From assembly GCA_963580285.1 (NCBI GenBank), contig OY757025.1, positions 120,935,223-120,999,222 on the forward strand: a DNA stretch of 64,000 bases, written 5' to 3'. The translations under genes were made by a program, and so were the position numbers. Origin of the DNA: Lucinisca nassula (taxonomy: Eukaryota; Mollusca; Bivalvia; Lucinida; Lucinidae). The notes under the pieces are model-generated. The model worked only from the letters and a program-made list of their open reading frames with translations. It searched no databases and was not told where the DNA came from. Positions 21,605 to 32,613 of this stretch are shown here, piece after piece; the first letter of the stretch is position 1; each line of letters begins with the position of its first letter.

Positions 21605-22250
21605 ACCCCCGACATACGAAGTATGCTATTGGGGTATATAGTTTTCGTCATGCCGTTCGTCCGTCCGTTCTCACGAATGGATACTTAAGTGGCTAGGCGT
21701 CGGCATATTGACTACTTAAGCGGCAAATTCTCTTAAGCGGCAAGCCACCTAAGAGACAATTTTTGCCACTTAAGTACCAAAATAACGGAATAAAGTCCAT
21801 TTGGACTCATGAATATATACTTAAGTGTCAAACTGTCCAAATTTTTTGCCCCCTAAATGTCGTTTCGTTGGTGCGGACAGACGGACCCGTCCGTCCGTCC
21901 TTCTATCCATCCGTTAACATTTTGGTTAAAGTTTTGCGTTAAAGTCTCCAGGAGATTGTATCTTCTGAACCCTTTGATAGATTTAGTTGATTCTTACACT
22001 GTAGTTACATACTAGTCTAAATATTTCATTGATGCATGTCCCACCCTCCACTGTGACCTTTAGGTCAAGGTCACAGACTTAGAAATTTTACATTTGGTTA
22101 AAGTTTTATGACAAAGTTTATAGATGCCTGTATGTTCTAAACTCTAAGACAAATTCAGTTGATACTTGATTCAGTGTTGCATAGCAGTCCAAAGATTTCG
22201 TGATGTATGTCCCTAACCACCCATGGTGACTTAACCTCAAGTACTGAATA
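21602..22250 (+). mobile_element. HINE, TATACCCCC type, carrying element K
   Basis: TATACCCCCGACATACG and GGGGTATATAG pair at the 5' end. The CCGT microsatellite that follows is interrupted by K (21668-21885). Repeats with AAAGTTTTGCGTTAAAGTC and AGGTCAAGGTCACAGAC follow. Confidence 0.6.
21668..21885 (+). mobile_element. Element K, copy 1, in the CCGT tract of a HINE
   Basis: From GTTCTCACGAATGGATAC to TTGGTGCGGACAGACGG. Internal words ACTTAAGCGGCAA and CTTAAGTGGC recur. A second copy in opposite orientation at 52684 is equally placed in a CCGT tract. Confidence 0.72.
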
Positions 22251-22390
22251 GGTTAATTTATTTCCATACATGATATATTGACTTTGTAGACTATGATCAG
22301 ATGCATCTGAGCAGGGTGTACTCTGTTTCATTCAACCCTTAAATTTTCTGACAATCTAACTCCAGGTTCAGAATGTTTGTTTTTTTTCAG

Positions 22391-22441
22391 CCTACACTCA
22401 GTGACGATCATCTCATCAGTGATGTCAGTGGTTTGATTTCT
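22391..22441 (+). CDS. Host gene, internal exon (17 codons)
   Basis: A T-rich tract ending in CAG (22381-22390) is followed by 51 bp with no stop in phase 0, then GTAAGA from 22442, a textbook donor. The length is a multiple of three and the phase matches the exon ending at 16204, so both can splice in one frame. The translation begins PTLSDDHLISD and ends SGLIS, again polar and serine/aspartate rich like the first exon. The intervening intron is about 6.2 kb and full of MITEs. The next exon was not found with confidence downstream. RNA evidence would decide whether this exon is constitutive or a cassette. Confidence 0.6.
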
Positions 22442-22515
22442 GTAAGATTTGGCCCATCAGTAGACAAATCAAAGTGCTGACAGCATTGAAAGTACTGTTG
22501 GATTTGTTGTCTCTT

Positions 22516-22723
22516 AATCCGTCTCTTGGTGAATATTCAGTTTAGCCACACCCATTTCTGACTTTGAACCAATCAGATTACTTGATGTAATTTATTCCTA
22601 CAAATTCATAAACTGAATGTCAAACAGTATAGATCCTGATCAGATGGCTTCTGAAGAAGCCATCTGATCAGGATCTACACTGTTTGCAAAGATAGGGGTT
22701 GTCGTGAACAGCAAGATAAGGGT
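22516..22723. mobile_element. MITE-A beside the second host exon
   Basis: TTAATCCGTCTCTTGGTGAA to GAACAGCAAGATAAGGGT. It starts 75 bp after the donor of the 51-bp exon. Confidence 0.8.
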
Positions 22724-22768
22724 CAAGTGTAGGCTGTGAAAAGGGACTTAGGCTGGTTTGTTAGAACC

Positions 22769-23055
22769 TAAACCCTTATCCACTAATACCCTTGTTAAAC
22801 AGTATTTTTTTCAAGTATTTGCATGAAAAAATTTAAAGTACAAATAATATCATAAAAAATCATAAACAAGACTGGATCTCCTGAATCCCTACCCTTGCAA
22901 ACACTGTATATCCAGATCAGAAGCCATCTGATCAGGATCCACACTGTTTGTCACACAGTTTGTGAATTGAACAAGTACATTATCAAGCAATTTGATTGGC
23001 TGACAGTCTTAAGTTGGAGTGGCTAAATTAATGTATTCAGCAGGATAAGGGTTAA
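22769..23055. mobile_element. MITE-A, diverged left arm
   Basis: AACCCTTATCCACTAATACC at left, ATTCAGCAGGATAAGGGTTAA at right, with a deleted core loop (CAGATCAGAAGCCATCTGAT). Confidence 0.7.
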
Positions 23056-23088
23056 ATTCCAGCTGTGGCATCTGATCAAGATCTCATC

Positions 23089-23670
23089 ACAAAAACATGA
23101 TTGTCTATATAAATTTGACCCCCTTGAACCCCACATTTATATAGTAAAACTGGGGTTCACTGGGGTTAACCTTATTTCTCTTATTTCTGCTCTAAAATAT
23201 AGATTGTGGGTACTCGTTAGAACCACTTAATCAAGGCAGCTCTAACGAGTACCCATAATCTATATTTTGAGCAGTAACAAGAAAAACATCACAATTTTTT
23301 GTCTTAAAATTTTCATTTTTAGCTCGGCTGTTTTCGAAGAAAACTACGAGGTATTGTCATAGCTCTGGCGGCGTCCTCGTCGTCGTCATGGTCATCATCG
23401 TCGTCAACATGCAAAAACTTGGATATTTTGTATCATCTCTGTCATTAATGAACATATTTATTTGAACCTTGGACTAGTTGGTCATTATGAATAGGGGAAC
23501 TCATACCAATAGGTGAGGTAACTCAAAATATTTTTGACACAGTTATGTCCCTTTTTCGATTTAGAATTTTTGTTTAACTAAAAGAAACTGCAGCCGAGCG
23601 TTGGCACCCGCATGCGGTGCTCTTGTTCCAGTGATAAAGGTTACAATGTATCTGTATAAGCGTGTTTTCA
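23089..23670. mobile_element. MITE-M split by a 307-bp HINE
   Basis: Left part 23089-23320 (AAAACTGGGGTTCACTGGGG, centre AGAACCACTTAATCAAGGC). Right tip 23628-23670 (CCAGTGATAAAGGTTACAAT, GTATAAGCGTGTTTTCAT). Confidence 0.78.
23321..23627 (+). mobile_element. Complete short HINE inside MITE-M
   Basis: It starts AGCTCGGCTG and near its end has CAGCCGAGCG, an inverted match. The terminal hairpin is GCACCCGCATGCGGTGC followed by TCTTGTT. MITE-M sequence continues on both sides, which fixes both boundaries. At 307 bp it carries no 170-bp array. Confidence 0.8.
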
Positions 23671-23769
23671 TTATATACACTGCCTCTGTCTCAGTAAAGG
23701 CGCCCAGTCCAGCTTTTACAGATACGGAACCTTTTTTGAACACCCCTCTGATGTCAAAGGGACATAAAT

Positions 23770-23915
23770 AGTTCGTTTGAGTGTGGTTTAAGGTCCCGTC
23801 AACACTATGTAGGTCATTTTGGAGACGTTTCTAATTTTGTGGGACTTTTTACCGGACATTGAGATGAAGTGACATCTCAAGCCCTGCCGCACAATGAAAG
23901 CAATAGGGCTTATAT
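23770..23915 (-). mobile_element. SINE-1 fragment
   Basis: Tail-proximal half only: AAGGTCCCGTCAACACTATG to CACAATGAAAGCAATAGGGC. Confidence 0.62.
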
Positions 23916-24045
23916 GTTGACATAAATAGTGCAACTTTAATTAACCGTCTCGTGGTTTTCGTACAAATCCCATAACTCAGATTCGTATGCTTCTTTTGGG
24001 CCAGTTGACTGACAGTCAGCCCAAAATAGTTGAAATTATGCCATC

Positions 24046-24258
24046 TTAACCCTTATCTTGCTGTTCACAACAACCCCTATCTTTGCAAACAGTGGAGATC
24101 CAGATCAGATGGCTTCTGAAGAAGCCATCTGATCAGGATCTACACTGTTTGACATTCAGTTTATGAATTTGTAGCAATAAATTACATCAGGTAATTTGAT
24201 TGGTTGATAGACAGAAATGGGTGTGGCTTAAATGAATATTCAGCAAGAGAAGGGTTAA
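24046..24258. mobile_element. MITE-A, complete
   Basis: TTAACCCTTATCTTGCTGTT to AGCAAGAGAAGGGTTAA with intact core. Confidence 0.85.
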
Positions 24259-24793
24259 TTGATACTCAGTTTGTTTTATGCTTATAAACTTTATATAAAA
24301 TCATCTTGGTTCCTGCAATTACAGATTGATTATATAATTGTCTGCAGAAAACCAGAGAACTACCAGATTTCAGATATGTAAACACTAGTCTGTTATGGAA
24401 ATGCATAAACACTGATTCTTTTGTTTAATGAGAAACTGCCTTGCCAGGAAGAGATCAAAGGAAATGCTAGAATGCATTTTGCCTGTTTGAAACCTTCAGG
24501 GAAGTAAACGCTGATTGCAAGCACGCATCCAACAATTTAGCTATAAGCCTTACGCCGATGCACTTTTGACGTTGTTTCTGATAACTACCAAAAACATGCA
24601 GAAAGCCATGTCACACCATGCACATGCTTCTGGACCAGATTTGGAGACGACTGACAACCATTTTTAAACAGTTTTCAACATGGGCAGTACAATGACAGTC
24701 CGAGGTGACTGGCCAAAAATTTTTAGTGTTGACAATAAATGTTAAGGATGCCAGTTGTAAAGATTTTTGACTACCTCTTACTGCCTGATTTTT
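24259..24793. other. Unique AT-rich DNA, nothing recognised
   Basis: No repeat match. A 72-codon minus-strand frame (24611-24829) runs into HINE sequence and has no support. Confidence 0.45.
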
Positions 24794-25786
24794 GTTGCGC
24801 CTGCTATTAGCATGGCACAATATAGGCACCCGGTTTTCCGTCTGTTCGTCCGTCCGTCCATCCGTTCGTCAAGGCGTCAACATTTGCAACCACCCTAGCG
24901 TTCACCCTAATGGTCAAGTTTATTTCTCCAGAACTATAAGAGCTTCATTAATGATACTTGGTCCAAACTTGTATCTGGGGACGACAACTTACATGCAAGC
25001 ATCCATATTTGACCTTGACCTACATTTCATGGTTCACTGACTTTGTAAAATATTGCGACCACCCTAGCGTTCACCCTTATGGTCAAGTTTATTTCTCAAG
25101 AACTATAAGAGCTTCATTAATGATATGTGGTACAAACTTGTATCTGTGGATGGCAACTTGAATGCAAGCATCCATATTTGACCTTGACCTACATTTCATG
25201 GTTCACTGACTTTGTAAAATATTGCGACCAACCTAGCGTTCACCCTAATGGTCAAGTTTATTTCTCAAGAACTATAAGAGCTTTATTAATGATACTTGGT
25301 ACAAACTTGTATCTGAGGATGGTAACTTAAATGCAAGCATCCTTACTTGGTAATGCAAGCATCCATATTTAACCTTGACCTATATTTCATGGTTCACTGA
25401 CTTTGAAAAATATTGTTACTACCCTAGCGTTCACCCTAATGGTCAAGTTTATTTCTCAAGATTTATAAGAGCTTCATTAATGATATTTGGTGCAAACTTG
25501 AATCTGTGGATGGCAACTTAAATGCAAGCATCCATATTTGACCTTGACCTAAATTTCATGGTTCACTGACTTTGTAAAATATTGCGACCACCCTAGCGCT
25601 CACCCAAATGGTTAAGTTCATTTCTCAAGAATTATTAGAGCTTCATTAAAGATACTTAGTACAAGCTTGCATTTGAGAATGGAATTTTTTCTGCAAGCAT
25701 CTATGTTTGACCTTGACCTACATATCATGGTTCGATGACTTTGCGCCCCCCACAGGCGGGTCATCGCCTTCGGCGGAATTCTTGTT
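24794..25786 (+). mobile_element. HINE with ~169-bp tandem repeats
   Basis: TGCGCCTGC and TTAGCATGGCACAATATAGG at the 5' end, a CCGT-rich tract, then GCGACCACCCTAGCG-like sites at 24886, 25055, 25224, 25415 and 25584 (spacing 169, 169, 191, 169). The 3' end is GGCGGGTC, the hairpin CGCCTTCGGCG, then GAATTCTTGTT. Confidence 0.82.
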
Positions 25787-26003
25787 GTTATTTTAAATAT
25801 GAATTGTGGTTTCTCATCAGATGTGACCATGTGACATTGTGTTTTGTCATAACCAATAGCAGACAATATGTCCCGGCTATCGCTACCGGGAGAATAAAAA
25901 TTGAATATTTCACCAAATAGCTTTGGAACGGTCCACTTCCTTTTTTTTTGATGTCTGCTTTATTTTATTCATAGTAGGCTTCACACAAGAATTCTGATGA
26001 TTT

Positions 26004-26290
26004 TTGTTTGTTTGTATATGAGTTTAACAGCCCAATCAACACTGTATTAGGTCATTTTTGAGCCAGTCAGTTTACCTGTCAACACTTGTCCTTGGCAGGC
26101 TTATACGTAAGCGGTAATCGAGTACAGGTCTTATTCTTTCCCAGGAAACTGACAATCGCCCTTCTTGAATCAGCAGGGAGAGAATGAGCATAGAAATGAT
26201 TTCCTGATCAATCTCCAAGAAAGAATGTTGCCGACCCTGGCAGGTATTGAACCTGTGTCCTCCTGATCACCAGTCATACGCGCATTCAGT
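26004..26290 (-). mobile_element. SINE-5 copy
   Basis: Tail GAGTTTAACAGCCCAATCAA at left. AAGAATGTTGCCGACCCTGG and GGTATTGAACCTGTGTCC (antisense B-box region) at right. Confidence 0.65.
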
Positions 26291-26377
26291 AGGGCTTCCG
26301 AAGCCAGTTTGTATATATTTTCCATAACAAATGAGATGGGTTTTTCTATGACAACTGAGATAGGTTTTCTTCTGTTA

Positions 26378-26590
26378 TTAACCCTTGTCCTGCTGAATAT
26401 TCATATATGCCACACCCACTACTGATTATCAACCAATCAGATTACCTGTAGCAAATTATTACAGCAAATTCACAATCTGAATGACAAACAATGTAGATCC
26501 TGATCAGATGGCTTCTTCAGAAGCCATCTGATCTGGATCTACATTGTTTCAAAGATAAGGCATATCCGGGCTCAGCAGAACAAGGGTTAA
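26378..26590. mobile_element. MITE-A, complete
   Basis: TTAACCCTTGTCCTGCTGAA to CTCAGCAGAACAAGGGTTAA with intact core. Confidence 0.85.
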
Positions 26591-26594
26591 CATG

Positions 26595-26800
26595 TTTGTT
26601 TGTTTGAATTGAGGTTTAAGGTCCCCATCAACATTATTTACGTCATTTTCGAGATGTTGCTTCCAATTTTGTGGAACTTTTCTCCTGCTGTTGAGTTTGT
26701 TTGTTTGAATTGAGGTTCAACGTCCCCAGCAACACTATTATGGTAATTTTGAAGACGTTGCTTCCAATTTGTGGAACTTTTCTTCAGCTACAAACTGTCA
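26595..26800 (-). mobile_element. Two tandem SINE-1 tail fragments
   Basis: TTTGTTTGAATTGAGGTTTA at about 26600 and TTTGTTTGAATTGAGGTTCA at about 26697 each start a ~95-bp SINE-1 tail piece ending at GTGGAACTTTTC. This is a head-to-tail partial duplication. Confidence 0.6.
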
Positions 26801-26842
26801 TCAATTTTTAATGTCTCAGTCTGAGAAAATTTGTTTCTTCCC

Positions 26843-27335
26843 AGAAACATGCCTATATAATTTTGACCCCTTTAAACCCCACTTTTATATAGTAAAACTG
26901 GGGTTTACAGGGGTAAACATGGCCCCCGCCCATCAGGGCTAGAAGAAATAGATGAGCTGCATGATGCTTCCACGCAGAGCTGAAACCCACCCGTACACGA
27001 GTACTGATAAACCGCTTTGAGGATCTAAGCCTAACCATGCAAAGCAGGGCGAGCGTCCGACAGTCTATGCTTATAAAACCTATTGGTTTCATAGTGCGGC
27101 ACCCAGGGCTTGAGATGTCATTTCAATGTCTGGTAAAAGTCCCACAAAATTGGAAGCAACGTCTCCAAGATGACCTTTACAGTGTTGATGGGGACGTTAA
27201 ACCCCAAATCAAACAATACAGGGGTTAACCATATTCTTCTTATTTCTGCTCTAAAATATAGATTGTGGGTACTCGTTAGAACCACCTCCATGAGTTGGTT
27301 CTAACATTTACCCACAATCTATATTTTGAGCAGAA
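26843..27335. mobile_element. MITE-M split by SINE-1
   Basis: AAACATGCCTATATAATTTT at left. After the SINE, TAGATTGTGGGTACTCGTTA, AGAACCACCTCCATGAGTTG and inverse. Right third missing. Confidence 0.72.
26920..27217 (+). mobile_element. SINE-1 inside MITE-M, with TSD
   Basis: Complete element. TACAGGGGTAAAC (26907-26919) and TACAGGGGTTAAC (27218-27230) flank it and belong to the interrupted MITE-M. Confidence 0.82.
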
Positions 27336-27364
27336 ATGCACTAAAATGTTGATTGTGGGTACTC

Positions 27365-27500
27365 TCATTGACGCTGATTGCTTAGACCGTGATCAGAGAC
27401 TGCAGAATGTGGCATCTAAACATTGTAGACCCTGATTAGATGCCACATTCTGCAGTGTCTGATCTGGCTCTACATTGTTTGTTTGCCAAACCCAGCAGGA
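27365..27500. mobile_element. MITE-B/C-like core, rearranged
   Basis: ACCGTGATCAGAGACTGCAG, then GTAGACCCTGATTAGATGCC and its inverse. Two partial cores in tandem. Confidence 0.5.
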
Positions 27501-28186
27501 TTCCAGTAAACCCTCTTGCACAATGCAATAAAAATATTGCAGCTATTTTCTGTAAATAACTTTTACCTTGATTACCTACAATAGGACCTCGACAAAAGCT
27601 TCTATGCTTAGTATCTTTCACAATGACCCAAAAATGTTTATCAGGCAAGCCATGTGAAAGAATACACTGAAGGGCCATGGGGACAGCAAAGACACTGAGA
27701 TTAGTCTGTGGGTATGGCTGATCTGAACCTCTGCCAGCTAAAGCTGTTACATAGCAAATTTTTACATGATGTGGCGTATTACCTGATGTCTATTTCAAGG
27801 TGTAAATATGATATTACATATACCAGAACTACATCAAATGATTCCATTATAATTAATCAGTCACATCTCCAGGATCTGTCAGCTTTCATAGAAGGAATGA
27901 GACGAAAATAAGCCAACCAGTCCATGGAAAGGGGGTACTTATCACCAAGGCGATCAGGAGAGGCTCAGGCAAGCCTGCGCCTGAGAACAGTCTAGCCTGA
28001 GCCTCTGCTGCTTGCAGAGATGTAGAAAACACCTTGAGGTAGCTTTATGCCAGAAGTTATATGACTACCCATATTTGACGAACATGAAGTAAAAAAAACA
28101 AAAAAAAAACAAAGTGCTCCTTTGTCGTGTGTAAGCTCAAATAGTTCTTGCTGGCATCTAATGTAGTTCTTACCTACATATTAACC
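27500..28186. other. Mostly unique DNA, nothing recognised
   Basis: A 67-codon plus-strand frame (27708-27911) has protein-like composition but no clear splice signals or family. AGGCTCAGGC / GCCTGAGCCT near 27970-28010 form a short inverted repeat. Confidence 0.4.
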
Positions 28187-28395
28187 TTTACCACTCTCTA
28201 GGCTAATTTAGCAAAAGACAAATTTTGATGTTTTTCTTATTATTCCAAGAAAACGAACTTAACTCGAAATTTCATACAAATTGTTAATTTGCATGAAATG
28301 TCGAATTCTGTTTTCTGGGAAAAGTAAGAAAATATTTCAAAATGATGTCTGCTGAAAAAAAAAATACCCAGTATGCAAAGCATTAAGAGGTTGCT
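28187..28395. repeat. AT-rich fold-back repeat, R type
   Basis: TTTCTTATTATTCCAAGAAA and TTTTCTGGGAAAAGTAAGAA are inverted around CGAAATTTCATACAAATTG / CATGAAATGTCG. Confidence 0.5.
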
Positions 28396-28867
28396 GATGA
28401 CATCACACTCCAAGAGTTACCTTCCTTGCTGAAGACACCCAGACTGTTTTTCAACAGATTCTTTATGTACTTTGGTCATTGATAATGTTCTTGGCTTAAA
28501 GAGAATGATTGCTTACTTATAACTATATTTTAAATTCCTAAAAGCCCTGTCACAACAGGGCTGCGTTTTCACGGCGTCCAAGAAAAATGCAGAACACCAA
28601 GGTGCGCATAGTACGATTGCAAACATTGCCGTAGCAACGCAGTGGCATCCCCAGTAGGCGCGTTGGGATCGCATAGAATGCCAAGCGACGGCGCTCATTT
28701 TGAGCATGCTCAAAACAAACGCCTTCACTCGGCGTTCTGATAAGAACGCAGTAAGGTCGCCGTAAGTTTGCCATAGCAGCGCAGTTAGGTCTCCTACAAC
28801 GCTACAGGAGCTTGGCAGGGGCGCACAGAGGTCTCCTACAATGCCTTGTAAGCTCCGCTTGTTTAAT

Positions 28868-29163
28868 TGATTGATTTATTTGAGGTTTAACGTCCCCGTC
28901 AACACGTTACATGTCATTTTGGAGACGCTGCTTCCAATTTTACGGGACTCCCATGTGCCACTGAGACTAAATGACATCCCAAGCCCCGTCACCCAATGAA
29001 ACCAATAGAGTCCTCAAACATGGACGGCCGGTCCCGCACAGCCTTGCCTGGGCAGGCCCAGATCCTGTAAGCGGTTTACCAGTACTTGTTTGCGGTCGGT
29101 TTCGGCTCTCCGTGGAAGCATTATGCAGTCCATCTATTTCTTACAGTCCCGATGGGCGGGGGA
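28868..29163 (-). mobile_element. SINE-1 inside element P
   Basis: Tail ATTTGAGGTTTAACGTCCCC, head GATGGGCGGGGGA. It divides the left arm of element P. Confidence 0.78.
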
Positions 29164-29326
29164 GGCGGGGGGGTTGCCCTCTTGTATAAACAGTGGCTAG
29201 AGTAGACAGTGAAACGTCAAGTTTGATTGAGTACTGTCTTCTGTGGTGACTCATTCCGGGGTTGATAAGGTAATGGTAGTGGACTTGTTCCTGCTTGCGG
29301 TGATGGTGGTGGACTTGCTTCTGACA

Positions 29327-29537
29327 GCATACGAGTACTGGTAAACCGCTTAGGGAATCCAAGCCTGCCCATGCAAAGGGGCGCAAGTAGGACCATCCAT
29401 GCTTACCAACCCCATTGGTCCCATTGGGCGACAGGGACTGAGACGTCATTCCATGTCAATGTTGGGCAAAAGTCCCAGAAAACTGGAAGCAACGTCTCCC
29501 TCAAATGACCTATACCATGTTGATGGGGACGTAACTA
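29327..29537 (+). mobile_element. SINE-1, 5'-truncated
   Basis: ACGAGTACTGGTAAACCGCT to GATGGGGACGTAAC. It lies 160 bp from an opposite-strand SINE-1. Confidence 0.68.
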
Positions 29538-29748
29538 AACTGTTTGACTGTTTACACTTTGCTTTATAGTGCAAAAGAAAGTCTTCAACATGCTGACAGC
29601 GCAGTGTGAGCACCGTAAAAGCACAGTGTGAGTGCCGTAAAGTGCAGTGCATGCAGTGTTAGTGCCGTGTAAGCACAGTGGATGCGCCGTGAGAATGCAT
29701 ACAATCGCCATCAAGAACGCCGCAGGATCGCGATACATCGCCATGTAA

Positions 29749-31715
29749 CACCCCAGTTACACAGAGCCATCGGTGACTGATCGGTAGTTTTTTTAGCGTG
29801 AACCGATGACAATGTATTCAACACCGATATAACCTATTGGTCACCTGTTTTCCACCTATCAACTGCTATTGGGGAAAGATAAGTTTTATCGGCAAAAAAT
29901 TACCGATTGGGATTTTTATGCCCCCTGAATCTAAGAGATTCGGGGGCATATAGTTTTTGGTCTGTCCGTCTGTTTGTCTGTTTGTCCGTCTGCAAAAACT
30001 TTAACATTGGGCATAACTTTTGAATGGTAGTAGATAGAGCTTTCATATTTCACATGTGTATACCTTATCACAAGACCTTTCCAGTGGTACCATAATTTTT
30101 GATCTCGTGACCTTGAACTTGACCTTTGACCTATTTTTTTCCGTCTGTTTGTCCATTTGTCCGTTTTAACATTGGGCATAACTTTTGAATGGTAGTAGAT
30201 AGAGCTTTCATATTTCACATGTGTATACCTTATCACAAGACCTTTCCAGTGGTACCATAATTTTTGATCTCGTGACCTTGAACTTGACCTTTGACCTATT
30301 TTTTTCAAAATTTTTAAAAACATTAACATTGGCCATAACTTTCGATTGGTAAGTGATAGGGCTTTCATATTTCATATGTGCATTCATTGTCACAAGACCT
30401 TTCTAGTGGTACCATAATTTTTGACCTTGTGACCTTGACCGTGATGTTTGACCTACTTTTTAAAAACTTTAACATTGGCCATAACTTTCGATTGGTAAGT
30501 GGTAGGGCTTTCATATTTCACATGTGCACTCCTTGTCACAAGACCTTTCTAGTGGTACCATAATTTTTGACCTCGTGACCTTGACCTTTGACCTACTTTT
30601 ATAAACTTTAACATTGGCCATAACTTTCGATTGGTAAGTAGTAGGGCTTTCATATTTCACACGTGCACTCCTTGTCACAAGACCTTTCTAGTGGTAGCAT
30701 AATTTTTGTCCATCCAGACCGCCCCCCCCCCCCCCTCAAGATCAAGGTCACTGTGGCTATTTTTAGAAAAACTTTGTCATCGCTCTAGCGCCAACATTTC
30801 TTTACTGATTTCAATATAACTTCACACAAATGTTCCTTATGACAATATCTCGAGCTAGTTCGACTTTCAAGGTCATGACCTCAAGGTCAAGGTCACTGTG
30901 GCTATTTTTAGAAAAACTTTGTCATGGCTCTGGCGCCTACATTTCTTGGCCATACCTTTTGATTGCTTAGTGATACTGCTTTCATATTTAACATGCGCTG
31001 TCCGGGGGCATCAGTGTTTCACAAACACATCTTGTTAAACATGTTTTAAATTCTCGATCGGTGAAAATATTTTACAAATAACCGATAGACAAGCTGTCGA
31101 CAACCGATATCACCTATGGGCCACAGATAAGCAAGCGATCAACTAATACTTACAACCGATAGAAAAAAGATGAGAATTAAAATGTCGGATATCGTCGGTT
31201 TTGATCGGTGGTTAATAGGGACCCAATCTGTGATCAATCGGTTGCCGCCATCGTGTCATCGGTGGGTTTTAATAAAAGAACCGACAGCAACCTATAGCAC
31301 GAGATATGCAAGCTCTTAATCACTGATATTGCCGATCGGACAAAGATAACCAAATATGAATCACCAACCATATCTGAAGGAAAGTGTTTAACCACCGATG
31401 ACTAGCTATCAAATACCGATTAATCAGCGATACGCCCGATTTAGCTCTGATTTACAAACAATAAAAATGGTTAGTATTTCAGTATTTTATCGATGAAAAC
31501 ATCCTTATCACCGATCCAACCCCGTATGAGTTGCTTTCGGTCACCTACCAGCAACCCATGAAAGGTTTGGTTAACTGATTGAACACTTTTCCATCACCTA
31601 TGGCCGTTTACACAAAAAAACATAAATAAAATCACGCATGACAACCGATCAAAACAGTGAGGAAATTTAATATAAAATGACCGATTGGGGACAGACCGTC
31701 TGTGTAAATGGGGTG
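29749..31715. mobile_element. Element Q: ACCGAT-saturated DNA element, invaded by HINE
   Basis: Termini CACCCCAGTTACACAGA and CTGTGTAAATGGGGTG are inverted, and TAA at 29746-29748 and 31716-31718 is a 3-bp TSD, as in PIF/Harbinger elements. Apart from the HINE at 29917-31036 it is about 850 bp long and carries ACCGAT/ATCGGT 17 times by my count, where under one is expected by chance. No coding frame. It lies within P1. Confidence 0.75.
29917..31036 (+). mobile_element. HINE, ATGCCCCC type, copy 2, inside element Q
   Basis: Near-identical to 9871-11002, including a C-tract of different length near 30720. Differences include a short deletion after TTTGTCCGTTT near 30165. Inserted between GGGATTTT and TAAACATG of element Q, with no TSD, as expected for helentron-like integration into T-rich sites. 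Confidence 0.83.
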
Positions 31716-32184
31716 TAAACTCCGTAGCAACGTCTTGGTCGCTGTAAGGACGCCATGACAGGTCCATGTTTACGAAAAATATCCCATATTTCTTGCAATC
31801 TCGCGGCGTTCTGGAAAATTAAACAACGCCATTCCATCGCAGTGGAATCGCGGCATAGTGTGACAGGGGCTTAAGTCTGTTCATCATTCAAATATAAAGT
31901 GATATGATAATAATAAAATTGTGCACAAAATTCATATCTGATGTCTCCAAGATGGTGGATCAAGACTGCATTGTGTACAACCTCTCGGTTATTAATTTCT
32001 TTGGGGGCGTGGGCAACTGGGGACGTGGGCAACCTGTAAGACTCGCATCATACCTTATGTATGTGCAGTCTGATCAGTGTCTTTGTGCAGATGGTTTTTT
32101 GAGTGCATTAGCCCAGGCAAACCTCAGCTCTATTAATTAATCCAGGACTAGCATACAGAATTTTCAGTATTTTTTTTTCTTAAT

Positions 32185-32302
32185 GGGTGAGTGACTTCTT
32201 TTTAATGAGTCTGTGTGTTTTATGTCCCACCAAAATCTGAGGTCAAACGTCTGGAGAAGCCCGGGATCAAACTCACGACCCCTGGTTTGAGGCGAGTACA
32301 GT
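32185..32302 (-). mobile_element. SINE-3 fragment
   Basis: TTTTATGTCCCACCAAAATC and CTGGAGAAGCCCGGGATC match the reverse complement of SINE-3. The tRNA-like head is partly lost. Confidence 0.55.
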
Positions 32303-32613
32303 GGCGTCAGAACAAAAGTCTACACCCTTGTGCACTTGGTGTTCACGTCAGGTGCACAAATTTACTATTATTTTAATGCAAGTAGTGCACTTGGCATGCA
32401 TGTTTCAAGTGCACTTGGTCTAAACTTTAGTTCAGGCTTCACTGTAGCTTATCCACTTCACCACAGAGGCTTCTGTTATATTTAATGAAAATAAGACTGC
32501 CCAGAATGCCAAGCCTTAATTGCAGTAAAACTCCGCTATTAAGACCATCTAAAATTAAGAAAAAATCAACTGCTACATAAAATCCTAGAGCAGACAACAA
32601 TCTGTTTAGTTTT

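Larger units (their letters stand above)
28541..31872. mobile_element. Element P1: DNA element with CCCTGTCAC ends, multiply invaded
   Basis: AGCCCTGTCACAAC at 28543 and GTGTGACAGGGGCT at 31857-31871 are inverted. The outer sequence is GC-rich and dense in GCCGT, CGGCGTTC and similar words. It contains SINE-1 (28868-29163), a SINE-1 piece (29327-29537) and element Q (29749-31715). The insertion flanks are close to TTAA. The related P2 at 32713 confirms the ends. Confidence 0.7.

Noticed and set aside
27708..27911. 67-codon plus-strand frame in unique DNA
   Set aside because: Protein-like composition only; no splice or promoter signals and no recognised family.
29931..30368. 145-codon minus-strand open frame
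   Set aside because: Within HINE repeats; the same peptide pattern appears in the copy at 9885-10366.
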